Origin: Earliella scabrosa
Lineage: Eukaryota > Basidiomycota > Agaricomycetes > Polyporales > Polyporaceae
Reading direction: 5' to 3'
Assembly (NCBI GenBank): GCA_022605405.1
Contig: JABYQQ010000003.1
Coordinates: 310,001 to 374,000 of the forward strand
Length of the DNA: 64,000 nt
The position numbers were made by a program, and so were the translations under genes. Position 1 is the stretch's first letter. Each line of letters opens with the position of its first letter. The notes under the pieces are model-generated. The model was not told where the DNA came from and did not search any database. It worked only from the letters and a program-made list of their open reading frames with translations. Of this stretch, positions 1-10,989 are shown in pieces.

Positions 1-621
1 TTTGAGCCTAGGAAGGTGTGTTGATCCAATCCCTCGCGATTCGTGTCTCGCAATTGACAACTGTGGCGTACCAGTTCTCCTACTCGCATGGGGACAAGAG
101 TCTTGTTCTGGAGCCCCTGAAGGGTCAGATAGACCCCTCAAAGAGTGAATACTCTGTAGGCAAGGTCAAGGTTGAAGTGCGCTTCACTAAGGCCGCCCTC
201 GGAAGATGGGGTGCCCTTGTCGGTGATAGCCCCGATCGTGCGTCTCCTCATACCTACGGACCAGTTGCACAAAGTTGACCATCGTTTTGCAGCCCTTTCT
301 ACCTTCCCTACAAGCGCCGCTCCAACATCGTCTGCACCTCGTAAGCCTCGCAAGAACTGGGATGGCATCACCTCCGAGATCCTCAACTCGGAGAAGGGTG
401 TTACGTCTGACCAGGACCCGAACGCTGGCGGAGACGCTGCCGTGAACGAATTCTTCCAGAAGTTGTACGCGGACGCTGACGACGACACTCGCCGCGCGAT
501 GCTCAAGAGCTACCAGGAGAGCGGCGGAACTACGCTGAGCACCAACTGGGATGAGGTCAGGAAGGCGCCGGTTGAAGTCAAGCCACCCGAAGGTAGCGAG
601 TGGAAGAAGTGGGCGGTGTGA
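1..621 (+). CDS. SGT1: SGT1 co-chaperone, 3' part (CS and SGS domains)
   Basis: C-terminal part of SGT1, the Hsp90/Skp1 co-chaperone that acts in SCF and kinetochore assembly. The gene enters from the left edge, so the TPR region is missing. I read exons 1-15, 75-222 and 293-621, with introns 16-74 (GTGTGT...CAG) and 223-292 (phase 1). Exon 2 carries the end of a CS (p23-like) domain, including DKSLVLEPLKGQIDP, VKVEVRFTK and WGALV. The last exon carries the SGS domain: KNWDGI, NEFFQKLYADADDDTRRAM, TTLSTNWDEV and a C-terminal WKKW. The SGS domain is diagnostic of SGT1, so identity is firm. Only the 5' truncation by the window edge limits the model. Confidence 0.93.
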
Positions 622-1357
622 TCAATGCCGGCACCGTGACTTAGGGGTGCGTCGGTCATAACGGAAATCGGGAATATTCGTGCTGTTGTATCAAATTGCT
701 GTATCACGCTTCGTGGGCTTTCGATTGTACTGAAAATGTTGTTATGAATCTCGCCGAAATGCCGCGTCACCGGTAGGGTTGGGCTTGTGCTGTGTCCTCT
801 CGATCTTTTGTTGCCATGTTGACCTCGGTACGCGCTCTCTCTGCTTTGCATCCGTCTCCGCTGACGGCGGCTCGCAGGTGCGCAGTGGATAAGTATTTGA
901 ATGTTCACCGCCATGCTGTGCAGAGGATTGTACCCGGCACAGGCGCCCAGTCTCTCTCCGAGCTGCGCGGGGTCCCAGTCGGTCTGCGCACACTCGAATG
1001 CAACCGGTCGGATTTATGATCGCTCATCCTTGCCAGATGCCACCATCAACAACATCCGAGGTTTGCCTTGACCCTGCGGGCCCTATGCTTGTAAGGGCGC
1101 GCCGCAGTTCATGATCCCTTTTCCGGAAACCCACCTCGACGGCGAAAGTTTCACGATGACGAAACCCAGCGAGTAGTCGATCTCGGTACCCGGACCGCAG
1201 CATCAGTGGTACCTGCCTGCAGAAAGGGTCGTGCACTCAGGATGAGTATATAACAAGATTTGGAGTGGTCGGATACCCTCAGTTCTACGACCCAGTTTAA
1301 TCTCCTTCCTTCTACCGTCGCTTCCTCTTCTTCTCACATTCTCAAGAGCTTTGCACG
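622..1357. other. Intergenic region, promoter side of first RTA1-like gene
   Basis: No convincing gene is seen. The right part should hold the promoter of the gene starting at 1358; the only clear element is the TATA box listed separately. Confidence 0.6.
1247..1253 (+). promoter_or_regulatory. TATA box of first RTA1-like gene
   Basis: TATATAA about 105 bp upstream of the start codon at 1358, the usual spacing for a fungal TATA promoter with a leader of roughly 70 nt. A pyrimidine-rich stretch follows it at 1300-1340. Confidence 0.55.
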
Positions 1358-2817
1358 ATGGCTTCTGTCAATGTCACCGGTACGCGCTCTGCATCCAAGT
1401 GGCCCACGTTTTCGCTCATGTACGTGTCCCTCCAGACCCTGCGTTCGAACTCGACCCCGCCGAGAACAACCCGTATGGATACGTTCCAACCCTTTGGGTT
1501 TGTATCACGTTCATTGCGCTGTTTGGCGTGTCTACCTGTGCGTGAACTTTGCTATGTTGCCCGCGTACTCTACTCATAATGGACCCCTAGTCGCTCATAC
1601 GGTCCAAAGCTTCTACTTCCGCATGAGATGGCTACTACCGACTGCCTCTCTTGCGGGGATCATGGAAGTCATTGGGTGGTCCGCTCGGCTGTGGTCTAGT
1701 ATCAATCCTGCCAACCATGACCCATTCATCATGCAGTAAGTTTCAATCTCTGAGGCCGCAATTCCACGTTGCAGAAGTAACAGACGCACAGGATCTCGGT
1801 GACAATCATGGCACCATCCCCCCTCGTCGGCGCTCTCTTCATTTGCTTTGAGAAGGTCTTGGTGCGCCTCGGGGAGCAGTACAGCCGATTGCGCCCTCAG
1901 TGGTGTGAGTCTGCTCTTCTGACTCTGCACGCGACCTTCGCTTAATGGAGTTGGCTTGCAGATACTCGTATATTCCTCACATGCGTAAGTTGCTCATGCA
2001 AGCAATGATGGGATGTTGTCTTGACGAGGGTGCTCTAGGATGTCATCTCGTTGATTACGCAAGGTGTTGGCGGTGGCCTCGCGGGCTCCGCCGATAGCGG
2101 TGACAGGGAGCAAGTAGACCTGGTATGTCAAGCACTCACGATGATGAATGACCTTCCAATCCATTCTTACACTCTGTCTTGCACAGGGCGGCAACATCAT
2201 GCTTGGCGGCATTGTCTTCCAAATGGGTATGTATTTTGAGCTCGCAAGTTCGCAAGGCGACTGACTAATGCCCGTCTCAGTTTCCATCACTGTCTTCGTC
2301 GCACTCATGGTCGAGTACTTCATCCGGTATATGACCGACCGCCCTGTACGCCAGCTGAAGAACGTAGCGGTGGACGCTAGTGTCGAGACGCTGACCCCTC
2401 CTGGTCGCGGTGAGCTTAACATGCGCATGCAGCTCATGATCCTCGGTATCTGGTTGAACACCTTGTTCCTCTTCATTCGGTGCGTAGTCTCAGTATACAC
2501 AGTCCGCAATATGCGCTGACGCCCGTCCAAGGTCTGTGTATCGGACTATCGAGCTCATTGATGGCTTCGACGGAAAAATTACGCAAACGCAGATCTACTT
2601 CAGTCAGTCCCCTCTTCCGCTGAGTCTTCGTGGTGACTCACCGCATTGCTTAGATATCTTTGACGGCGCAATGATCGTGCTTGCTATGTACACGCTCAAC
2701 CTGCTCCATCCAGGATGGCTCCTAGGCCACAGGAGCTCCACCGCACAAACGTACCCGATGTCCGAAGGCAAAGTAATTGGCGGCGACTCGAGGGCAACCC
2801 TTCTTAACAGTGCTTAA
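1358..2817 (+). CDS. RTA1-like membrane protein (lipid-translocating exporter family), copy 1
   Basis: Predicted 320-residue, seven-TM protein of the RTA1 family (Rta1/Rsb1-like), plasma-membrane proteins linked to lipid translocation and resistance to toxic compounds. Ten exons: 1358-1379, 1436-1537, 1591-1735, 1792-1904, 1962-1984, 2039-2122, 2187-2226, 2281-2479, 2532-2602 and 2654-2817; phases join to one open frame. Family marks seen are NNPYGYVPTLW before TM1, RMRWLLPTASLAGIMEVIGW, LITQGVGGGL, GGNIMLGGIVFQ, RTIELIDGFDG and the late block FDGAMIVLAMYTLNLLHPG. A TATA box lies upstream. A second copy with the same intron phases sits at 6553-7926. The substrate cannot be deduced from sequence. 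Confidence 0.9.
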
Positions 2818-3906
2818 TTTCTCGTTCTCTTGTATTTCATTCGGTGGCGGACTTTTTTTTTTCCTTTCCTGATCATGGACAATCTCTTTCAATGTTACTT
2901 CTCTGCATACACCTCACGATATCTACGACCCATAGATGGACACTCTCCACACAAATGCTCCACCCCCAGAGTAGATTATGTATCAAACGCTGATCGACAG
3001 TCCTGTATCTCGACTTCGAGGCGAACGGTGACAGCCTTGGCCACGAAGGCCGTATCCGAACTTGTGCACTGCTTGCCTTCTCGGAAACGCCAGGCGTTGA
3101 CTTAGGTTGGCTCACTGGCTCGTATCTTCTCGGACTCCAGAAGTGGCCGGGGAGTTCGGGGCACGAGAATCGCGCGAGTCGAACTGACATGTGATGGACG
3201 CTTCTTACCGTGCAACATGCAATGTAACCTGGAGGTGCACTGCTTTATATGGCCCCGATCGCCGCCGGGACTATGCGGGCTGCAGTAGTGACACTGACAT
3301 TGTTTAATTCAGAGTGGTGAAGGGTCGCCCTCGTAGTATGAGCCTTGTTTGGCGTGATCTATCGGGCATTGGTCCACCGCGTAGTAGTTAAAGCGAGCCG
3401 CGTATGGCCTGAGATGGCAGTCAAGAAAGTAGTCGAGGTGACCCTTCCGCTGCTTCACCTATGGGGCACCCACGAGTCACGCAGAAGGCAGCAGACGGGC
3501 GCTCCCTTTGGGTGAGGATAGGCAACGCGGTCCGAAACAGCGATACATTGGCATCGGTCACGGTGAGACGAGATACATAGTAATACAAAGCATGCGAAAG
3601 AGGTGGAATCAATCAAAAGTGCGACGAGTACAACGTGACATCATCGTCGAAGAAGGGAGTGTCAAAGTGCCCCTCGATTTTATCGGGTCAAGCCCTTGCC
3701 GGTCTCGCGAACGTTCGGAGCAGGAGGCTGGAGCCAAAGAGAGCAGAACGAGACAGCCACCGTGGCAAAGGGAACGAACTGGAATCGGAGGCAATGGATC
3801 GGATCCGGCTTCGGCAAGACTATGTCATACAACGTCTGGAAAGATGGTCACATAAGCAACATGAACATGTCTTTTTTCTCTTCGTTCACGATCGAGAAGA
3901 GGTGAC
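2818..3906. other. Intergenic region between convergent genes
   Basis: About 1.1 kb between the 3' ends of two convergent genes. It has a T-run at 2850-2860, probably in the 3' UTR. Short open frames on both strands lack start context, splice structure and recognisable domains; I see no gene. Confidence 0.55.
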
Positions 3907-4583
3907 TCAACTCATCTCTTGGGTGAATTCGATGTAGTGTGCCCAGCCGCCTTGCATATGAGGGGTGAGCTTGTCGATCTCGATGTCAAAGAGCGGCGTG
4001 GCTGCGTAGAGGTCGTGCGCCTGAGGTGAATGAAAAGTTAACCAACGGTGCGAAAAGCAACGAATAAAAGACTAGGGCTTACCTTACGAGACTTCCATCC
4101 AAGATAATACCAAGCCAACCTGGTTTCGTTTTCTGCCAGACCCCATGCGCCACCAGTGAATCCCTTGTACGGATCATCATAGCAATCCGTGAAGGTCTTG
4201 TTCAGACTGGGCATGAGCGCCTGGATATCGCTCGTAGGCTTGACGAACACGGTGCACAACTGACACAAGGGACTGGTCAAAGCCGGCCTGGGCTGCTTGG
4301 CATCCTCGAATCGAATAAACCAATTCGTCGGCTTGTTGTGCACGTCCAACTTTGCGACGCCCTCGCGGAAGTTGGAGAGTTGAGACGGGTGAGTGGAGGA
4401 GTCGGCCGGCCATTGGATGACCCAGGAGAGATGGTCGGGTTCGCCGGTGGCAATGCCATAGTATTGCTCCTTTACGCCGGCTTGGACTGCGATGGCGCGT
4501 AAGGCGGCGAACTCTGGGCTGGAGAGTTTGAAAGAGCGGTCGACGGTGATCTTGAGTATCTCGGAGATGATAGCTTTTGACAT
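3907..4583 (-). CDS. Small ABM-like (dimeric alpha/beta-barrel-type) hypothetical protein
   Basis: Two exons, 4583-4083 and 4020-3907 (phase 0, intron GTAAGC...CAG), give 204 residues. I chose the ATG at 4583 (MSKAIISEILKITVD); an in-frame ATG at 4676 would add a low-complexity Ser/Thr-rich leader that looks like 5' UTR. The pattern is short beta strands rich in Trp and Phe (HLSWVIQWPAD, NWFIRFEDA, WYYLGWKS, WAHYIEF) that seem to repeat twice. This resembles fungal ABM-like monooxygenase-fold stress proteins, often annotated as hypothetical. No catalytic residues are assignable. The gene is convergent with the first RTA1-like gene. The fold assignment is an inference. Confidence 0.7.
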
Positions 4584-4783
4584 TTTGGTGCTAGTGCTCC
4601 TTTGGGTGCTCCTGTAGGTGATCGTTGATCGGAGAGATGGAGGAGACTCGGACGACGAGTGCGGGACGAGTGCCAACTCAAGTTCAAGTTGTCGAAGTTA
4701 TATAGAGCACTGTCATATTCCGAGTCTCCGGCTGCGACGGTGAGAAGACATGGATATCTCCGGAGCTGGGAAATTAGTCAGTC

Positions 4784-5038
4784 CATCCCCGCCCGATGGG
4801 ACACCCCCGTTCCCAATGCTGTGACATCCCCGCCCGTATGGGGCTCATTTAGCGCCCGAACAAAAACGACTCACTTACCTCGGAATCTCCAAACAGTCGT
4901 TTCATACACTGGTTCAGGAGGAGTATGCCCTTGCCTGGACACAAAGGTTTCCAGTACCCCGAGCTGAGCATATGCCCCACAGTGGCATCCCAGCGGATGG
5001 GAGCGGACGGGCCCGGTGGAGTCCATCGGGCGGGGATG
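4784..5038. promoter_or_regulatory. Three copies of CATCCCCGCCCG, two in inverted orientation
   Basis: A 16-bp element CATCCCCGCCCGATGG occurs at 4784-4799 and as its exact reverse complement at 5023-5038. A 12-bp core copy lies at 4825-4836. They sit 200-460 bp upstream of the minus-strand start at 4583. The complement contains GCGGGG, which fits the SYGGRG consensus of CreA/Mig1-type zinc-finger repressors. A regulatory role is inferred. Confidence 0.45.
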
Positions 5039-6435
5039 CACTACCGTGGTTGCCAGCGCTCTGGTGTATCCGGCGTCTACATTACCATACAGGTGCGAGT
5101 CTCTGCGCTCGTCCATCCACGTGGTTGACCATTGCAATGTCAACTCCCTTTGCGCTATAATGACGCAACAACCAAAAAAATAACTTGGTATTAATTACGA
5201 ATCGAAACTGTCATGGCAGGCAAGTGTCACAAGATCGCATCAATGGCAGTATGGCTGGGCTGTCAAGTTGCCACGACATACTCAGCCTAGTAACGTCGGA
5301 TCCCGCTACTCACGTACCTGTCTTTTCATCACGTAGGTGATAGCTACGAGCTAGTCACAATGAAATTTTTAACGCCTTCCATATGCATCCCGCTCTCCGT
5401 TCTATACCAAATTTGATATCAATCTCCTCAAGACGACGTCGACGTTTCAGCGCCCTTCAGCGGAACAAGAACGACCCCTGCATAAACATTGCACTCTGTC
5501 AATGTGACTCTTTCTTTCAAATGACCGCTGCCGCGACGCGAGTGCAATACGCTTGGCGAGTAGAAAGAAAAGGGCGGGGAAAGGGTTGCTGCTCATTCAT
5601 GAATTCCTCTTCGGGTTCACCTGTCGCGCATCACGGGCTTCTACCAAGGAGACCTATGATTCACCGTGCGCACGTACACCAACAGGAACCCCTCTATCAG
5701 TGCCAATGAGCGAGAGCTCGCCTTCAGAGTCTCAGCTGTTACAGCTGCAACGATCTGGGAGGAGTCTCGATTGTCACTTATACATGTGTCACATTGTGTG
5801 TACTGTACGTAGTCGCTACAGTATCTTTGCCCGCTGCCCTCGTCGACTTGGGCCTTGAAACTGCGGAACAGTGCTCGGAGGGCGCTCCGCACAAGATTCG
5901 GAGCGCCTCCCGAAAGTTGTGGCGGCTAATCAGGCTTACGCTTGACATTTGCCGTTCTCAGCTGTGCCGACTGCAGCTGCGATCGAAACTGCAGTGCCAA
6001 CTACTGGCAAACTTCATTTTTGTATCCGTCGCTGCGGCTAACACTATACCACTGTCTAAGGCAATATAGGAGCACGACTCTACCAGCGCACAGTGCCAGC
6101 TGTGCTGTCAACCAGCACACCGAACACGATATACTACTAGTAGTCTCTCTTTTGATGCCTACGACACACATGCGATGGCTAACAAATACCGACAGAGACA
6201 GACCTGACTGCGCAGCTGTCGATCACCTTCGATTTTCCGCTCTGTCGAGCTGCGCTATGTACTCCACTCATCTCGCGGCTGTGCTGTTTGTCCGCCCTCG
6301 ACTCAGCCCCGGGATTACACCCCTGGTAAACTGCGCTTCAACGCCTTCGGTGCTCGGTCCTTGATCTACTGTCCGGCGTGTAGCCCGCGAGCTGCACAGA
6401 ACGAGGATGCAAATATCACAGCGTCAGCCCAGTCG

Positions 6436-6443
6436 CATAAAAC
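6436..6443 (+). promoter_or_regulatory. TATA-like box of second RTA1-like gene
   Basis: CATAAAAC about 110 bp upstream of the start codon at 6553, matching the TATA-to-ATG spacing of the first copy. Confidence 0.4.
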
Positions 6444-6552
6444 CCGGCAGATGCCCATGGCCTCTTCGTGCCATCCCTCTACACTGCTGCCCTATCGAGA
6501 CCCTCCCGTCATAACCTTCCTGCCCAGAGCTTCTATTCGTACAACAGAGACA

Positions 6553-7926
6553 ATGAGTTCGAGCTCTGACAATGGTATGTCAGCCAAGCACTTGGAATCG
6601 CCTCACATTGACGTTCACGCACATCTAGATAGTGTTTTCGGTTTTGACCCGAACAAGCCGTTGTACGGCTATACTCCTACAAGAAGCGCCTGCTATATTT
6701 TCGTCATTCTCTTCAGCATCACCACCCGTGCGTCTCCATGCAGTTGCGTCAGGCCGCTGTGAACTGACATGTTGGGTAGTCCTCCACTCGTACCAAGCTG
6801 TACGTTACCGCGCATGGTGGTTGATCCCGACAGTGGTGATAGCTGGTGTAGGGGAGGTCGTAGGGTGGGGGGCGCGAGTGAAGGGCAGCTACGAGCCCTT
6901 TGCGCGCATGCCATTCATCATCCAGTGCGTGTTGAGTCGCGTTATCGCTAGAGCTCCGCTGACGGCCGATATAGGACCAGCGTCCTCGTGCTGGCACCCA
7001 CGCCCTTCGTGGCCGCACTCTTCATTGGCTTCGGACGGGTATCGGAGCGGCTCGGGGCACAATACAGCCGTCTGAGTCCTTCGATGTGTGAGTCGTACGT
7101 CCTCGCTTGTTGTGCCTCTCACTCACGGGTACTACTCCAGACTCGAAGATCTTCTTGACAGCCGTGAGCTCCCGCATACCAAATGCCCTGGTAGCAGGCA
7201 TGTGCTGATTCCTGGCACAGGATATCATCTCCCTCTTGGTACAAGGTAGCGGTGGCGGTCTCGCAGCTTCTTCCACTGAAGATCCAGATCAGGTTCGCTT
7301 GGTAAGTACCGGAGAATACCCCGCTATTTAGGCATTTGCTCATGTACCGTAGGGGAGCAACATCACGCTCGGTGGTCTCATCGTTCAGATCAGTGAGTCT
7401 GTCTTCCCTCTCATGTGCTATCATCTCTCACACCGGGGATCTGTGTAGTCTCTATGTCGATCTTCTGCTGCTTCATGGCGGAGTACGCCTGGCGGCGCTA
7501 CAACGACCGACCCTTTCGCAAGGTCGCATTCGACGAAAACGCTGAGCAGGGCATATTCGATCGTCACATGAAGCTGCTCATTGCCGGTATCTGCTTAAGT
7601 ACTATGGTCATCTACATTCGGTGTGTACCGATATCCGACGTCCTGCGTGCCCAGCTCATCTGCCTGATACAGATGCGTATACCGTGTCATCGAGTTCGCC
7701 GACGGCTTCAGTGGCTCCATCGCGCACAACGAGGTGCTTTTCAGTGAGTTCTCCTTGTGCTCAACACCTCTTGATGCTGGCTGACACGAGGTCTGCAGAT
7801 GTCTTCGACGGAGCGATGGTGACCCTCGGGTTTTACATCCTCAACTTCATGCATCCCGGCCGGCTCTTGCTTGCTACTAGGCAGACAAACAGCTATACCA
7901 TGACGGGTAGAACTCCCTCTTACTGA
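6553..7926 (+). CDS. RTA1-like membrane protein, copy 2
   Basis: Predicted 297-residue, seven-TM paralog of the gene at 1358. Ten exons: 6553-6574, 6629-6727, 6780-6924, 6975-7087, 7141-7163, 7221-7301, 7353-7392, 7449-7620, 7673-7743 and 7799-7926. Exons 1, 3, 4, 5, 7 and 9 have exactly the same lengths as in copy 1 (22, 145, 113, 23, 40 and 71 nt), and all phases agree. Family blocks include YGYTPTRSACYIF, WWLIPTVVIAGVGEVVGWGAR, LLVQGSGGGLA, SNITLGGLIVQ, RVIEFADGFSG and FDGAMVTLGFYILNFMHPG. The two proteins have diverged clearly, so the duplication is not recent. The substrate is unknown. Confidence 0.9.
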
Positions 7927-8122
7927 ACGTACTTTCCGACAAGGGGGATATTAGTGGTGCTTCTTGCGGACTCAGCGACTGGGTTTCTCATATTCCTGCA
8001 ATCCTTCCATTTAGACTGTTCAATAACACGGACTCCGGCGATCGGCGCTTGCAATCGCATACGAATACCTACTTGCCCAATATAGGCTCTGGCTGTGGTT
8101 CTACGACTCTTGTTTACGCGCC

Positions 8123-8807
8123 ATGACGTGCCTGACTCTCATCGTCGCTGCGACACGCACCAACGGCATTGGGCAGAATGGGCAGCTACCCTGGAGACTC
8201 GCGAAGGAGATGGCGTACTTCAAACGCGTCACTACAGCCGCCCCCGAAGGATCGATGAACGCAGTGGTCATGGGGAGGAATACATGGGAGAGTATTCCAC
8301 CAAGATTCAGACCGCTGGCTGAGCGGCTGAACATCGTGATCAGCACCAAAAAGCAGTATCAGCTGTGAGTAGCTGTCGCGGGGTCACAACGAAAATGCTC
8401 AGATACGCGACAGGATGCCCACCGACGCGGTCGCACCGGGCGTGCCAGTATACCTCCACCCGAACCTGGACTCGGCATTGGACAGCTTATCACAATCGCA
8501 ATTGTTGGAAGTTGCAATCCATCGTTCCTTCGTCATTGGGGGCGCATCCCTCTATCGCGACACACTGGCACTTCCGCCCACGTCAACCTCCTACGTCGAC
8601 CGCGTTCTCCTTACGCGTATACTCTCACCGACCTTCGAGAGCTGCGACGTTTTCATGCCAGACTTCCTCGCAGATACGACAGAAGGTACCCGCCCCTGGC
8701 GGCAGGCTTCACCGGAGGAGTTACAGGAGTGGGCGGGGTTCGAGGTTGCTAGCGGGACGCAGGAGGAAAACGGGGTACAGTACGAGTTCCAGATGTGGGT
8801 ACGGTAG
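8123..8807 (+). CDS. DFR1: Dihydrofolate reductase
   Basis: DHFR reduces dihydrofolate to tetrahydrofolate with NADPH and so supports thymidylate and purine synthesis. Two exons, 8123-8364 and 8414-8807, joined at phase 2 across a 49-nt intron (GTGAGT...CAG), give 211 residues, a normal fungal length. Conserved elements are LIVAATRTNGIGQNGQLPW near the N-terminus, the NADPH-binding VVMGRNTWESIP, RLNIVIS, and FVIGGASLYRDTL with the Gly-Gly nucleotide loop. A closer acceptor at 8402 would break the frame, which decides the splice site. The gene is convergent with the bL36m gene 105 bp downstream. Confidence 0.95.
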
Positions 8808-8911
8808 CATCACGAGCAGACGTCTTCTTCTATGCTCGAGGCAGAATTATGCAGATACTGGTTGTGTAGAAAGGCGTGGGGAGACTGTGTGGTAGGAGTC
8901 CAGAGGGAGCT

Positions 8912-9220
8912 CTAGCCTTGACGCTGTATGGCGTGTCAGTCTCCTCGCGCATATGGACGACTGGATGAACGCACCTGCTTGTGTTTTGGGTTCTTGGAGC
9001 ATACAATGTATATCCTCCCCTTCCTCTTCACCACACTACAACCGTCGCACATGACCTTGACCGAAGCCCGAACCTTCATTCCCCTCGCCAGAACGACGTT
9101 CGCGGCGGGTTGTGCCGACAGCGCATGGTGTGGATGGTGATGGAGGTGTGAGTGGGGCAGAGATGCTGGCCTGAAGCGTGACAAGAGTGGCCGGCTAGAG
9201 GCGAGGAGTGCGCGCAACAT
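8912..9220 (-). CDS. RTC6: Mitochondrial ribosomal protein bL36m
   Basis: 85-residue precursor: an Arg/Ser/His-rich mitochondrial targeting leader ([18 protein letters not shown]), then the bL36 body [19 protein letters not shown] with the zinc ribbon C-x2-C...C...H and KGRIYIVC. The canonical C-terminus KHKQ-RQG exists only if a short intron (8974-8924, GTGCGT...CAG) is removed, joining exon 9220-8975 to a last exon of 12 nt (8923-8912). Without splicing the protein would end in unrelated sequence. It functions in the mitochondrial large subunit. The gene is divergent from the transporter at 9567. Confidence 0.93.
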
Positions 9221-9566
9221 GATGGTCAAGTAGCACCGTGAGGTATACTTGAAGATACTTGCCACTCGTCTTGCACCAGACAAATCGGCCTCGGCGCGCC
9301 GAGTCTCCCGGCGACTCCTTTGGCACCCTCGGGCCGACCCGCTCTGACCATTGGCTCGGCACGCCGTCGGCAGTCCGGGACGAGCCAAACATGGTAATAG
9401 GGGGAAAGGGCGGCTTGAGCGTCGCCGCAGGCCGCAGAGAGCGTCGGATATAGGGCCCTGCCACTTGCTATCACCACTTTCCTGTCGAGGATACCCTAGA
9501 CTGTCTACCTTCATGCCGCCTGCGCGATAATTGCCTTCTTCTGCACCTCAACGACCTATACTATAG
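9221..9566. promoter_or_regulatory. Divergent promoter region, bL36m / transporter
   Basis: A 346-bp gap between two divergent start codons that must hold both promoters. It is GC-rich in the middle. I see no defined TATA box or coding pattern. Confidence 0.4.
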
Positions 9567-10989
9567 ATGAGCGGACACCACGCACTCATTCGCGTAGGAG
9601 GACGACCTGCCGTTGGGATCTTCATAGCCTCCCTGATTGCCTTTGTGACCGAGACGCAGCTATCGCAGGTGAGCTATCGTCATCCTAATAGGTGCCCTGG
9701 CCCTAACATGAAAGACGAGTACAGTATGTTCAAGCCCAGTTGGAGTTTAATCAGCCGTATACGCTCTTGTGAGCTAGTGCCCGTTCGCAATGCGCTCACT
9801 GCAACCTGCTCACCCAATGGTAGCTATATTGTACACTCGACGTTTGCAATCACGTTTCCTCTCCACGTCCTCTATCTATTTGCAACGAACCAGCACTCGA
9901 TCAAGGCGCTGCGCACGAGTGTTGCTGTAGCCGTACAGCGCCACCTATCCCCCAAGCCCAATCCCAATGTTCTCAAAGAGTCGTTCCCCACACGGAGGTT
10001 CATTCGCCTAGTGTCTCTTCTCACTGCCGGCATGACCTTTCCGTCGCTCTTTTGGTTCATTGCGGTTGCTCTAGCGCCGTGAGTACACAGCATGTTCTCA
10101 AGACTTGGTTCTGATCAGTTTCAATAGAGTCACTGACGTGACCGCGCTCTGGAATACAAACGCGTTCTTCGCGTATATCTTCACGGTCCTTATGACCGGC
10201 ATCAAGTGGGATCCTCGGCGCCTCCTTGCGGTTCTCATTGCTACCGCAGGGGTGCTCGCTGTTGTCTATGGCGGGTCCACTGTTGAAGTCGACGAGGCAA
10301 GCTCATCCGCGGACCACGTGCAAGAGAGCCAGAAGGCACCTCTCATAGGTGACCTGCTGACGCTCGCAGCTTCAATCATGTACGGCGCATACCAGGTTCT
10401 CTACAAACTGTACGCAGCACTGCCCAATGATCCCGAGGCACAGATCGATGGTCTGTACTCTCCCTTGGCCCACGATCCTTCTGGAGATGCCTTCGTGGAT
10501 GTCGAGGATCAAACGGACGAGGACTTGACAGTCCGGGAAGAAATCATAGACCCGCTCCCCTTCGGCCTCTACCCCAACCTGCTGACATCTGCCATCGGCA
10601 TCTGTACCTTGCTGTTCCTGTGGATTCCGATCCCCCTCCTGAATCGTATGGGTGCCGAAAGATTCGAGCTACCAAAGAGCTTCCTCACATATTGTGTCAT
10701 CTTTGGAATTGCCTTGTCTGGCTCCGTCTTCAATGCAGGTCTCATGGTATGTCCGTCTCCGTCTTCTTGTGGTCGCGTGCCTTGACTTCGGCTTCGGCAG
10801 GTCCTGATAGGTGTCTGGGGACCTATTGTGGTTTCTGTGGGAAACCTGCTCACCATCGTTCTCGTCTTCCTGTCGGACACGATATTTGGCGGCGGCGCGG
10901 ATTCGGTGACAGTCTGGAGCGTCCTGGGATGCGGCTCCATTGTTCTCGCGTTCGGCATCCTTGCATATGACATGACACGAGGAAGATAG
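9567..10989 (+). CDS. EamA/DMT-type membrane transporter (SLC35F5-like)
   Basis: 402-residue multi-pass protein of the drug/metabolite transporter superfamily, resembling SLC35F5 and yeast vacuolar YML018C/THI74-type proteins. Exons: 9567-9668, 9725-9768, 9824-10078, 10128-10746 and 10801-10989; all phases agree. Seen: an early TM (VGIFIASLIAFVTETQ), YIVHSTFAITFPLHVLYLF, the paired signature ALAPVTDVTALWNTNAFFAYIF, LAVLIATAGVLAVVYGG, a soluble acidic loop, GDLLTLAASIMYGAYQVLYK, and final TMs VWGPIVVSVGNLLTIVLVF and VLGCGSIVLAFGILAYD. Substrate and membrane (vacuole or Golgi) cannot be told from sequence. Confidence 0.88.

Larger units (their letters stand above)
4584..6552. other. Long intergenic region between divergent genes
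   Basis: About 2 kb shared by the promoters of the minus-strand ABM-like gene and the second RTA1-like gene. It holds three copies of a CATCCCCGCCCG element (listed separately) and an AT-richer stretch near 5180-5400. I found no spliced coding pattern. Confidence 0.55.

Noticed and set aside
9221..9514. In-frame N-terminal extension of bL36m
   Set aside because: The leader from ATG 9220 is already a good mitochondrial presequence. The extension would cross the divergent promoter.
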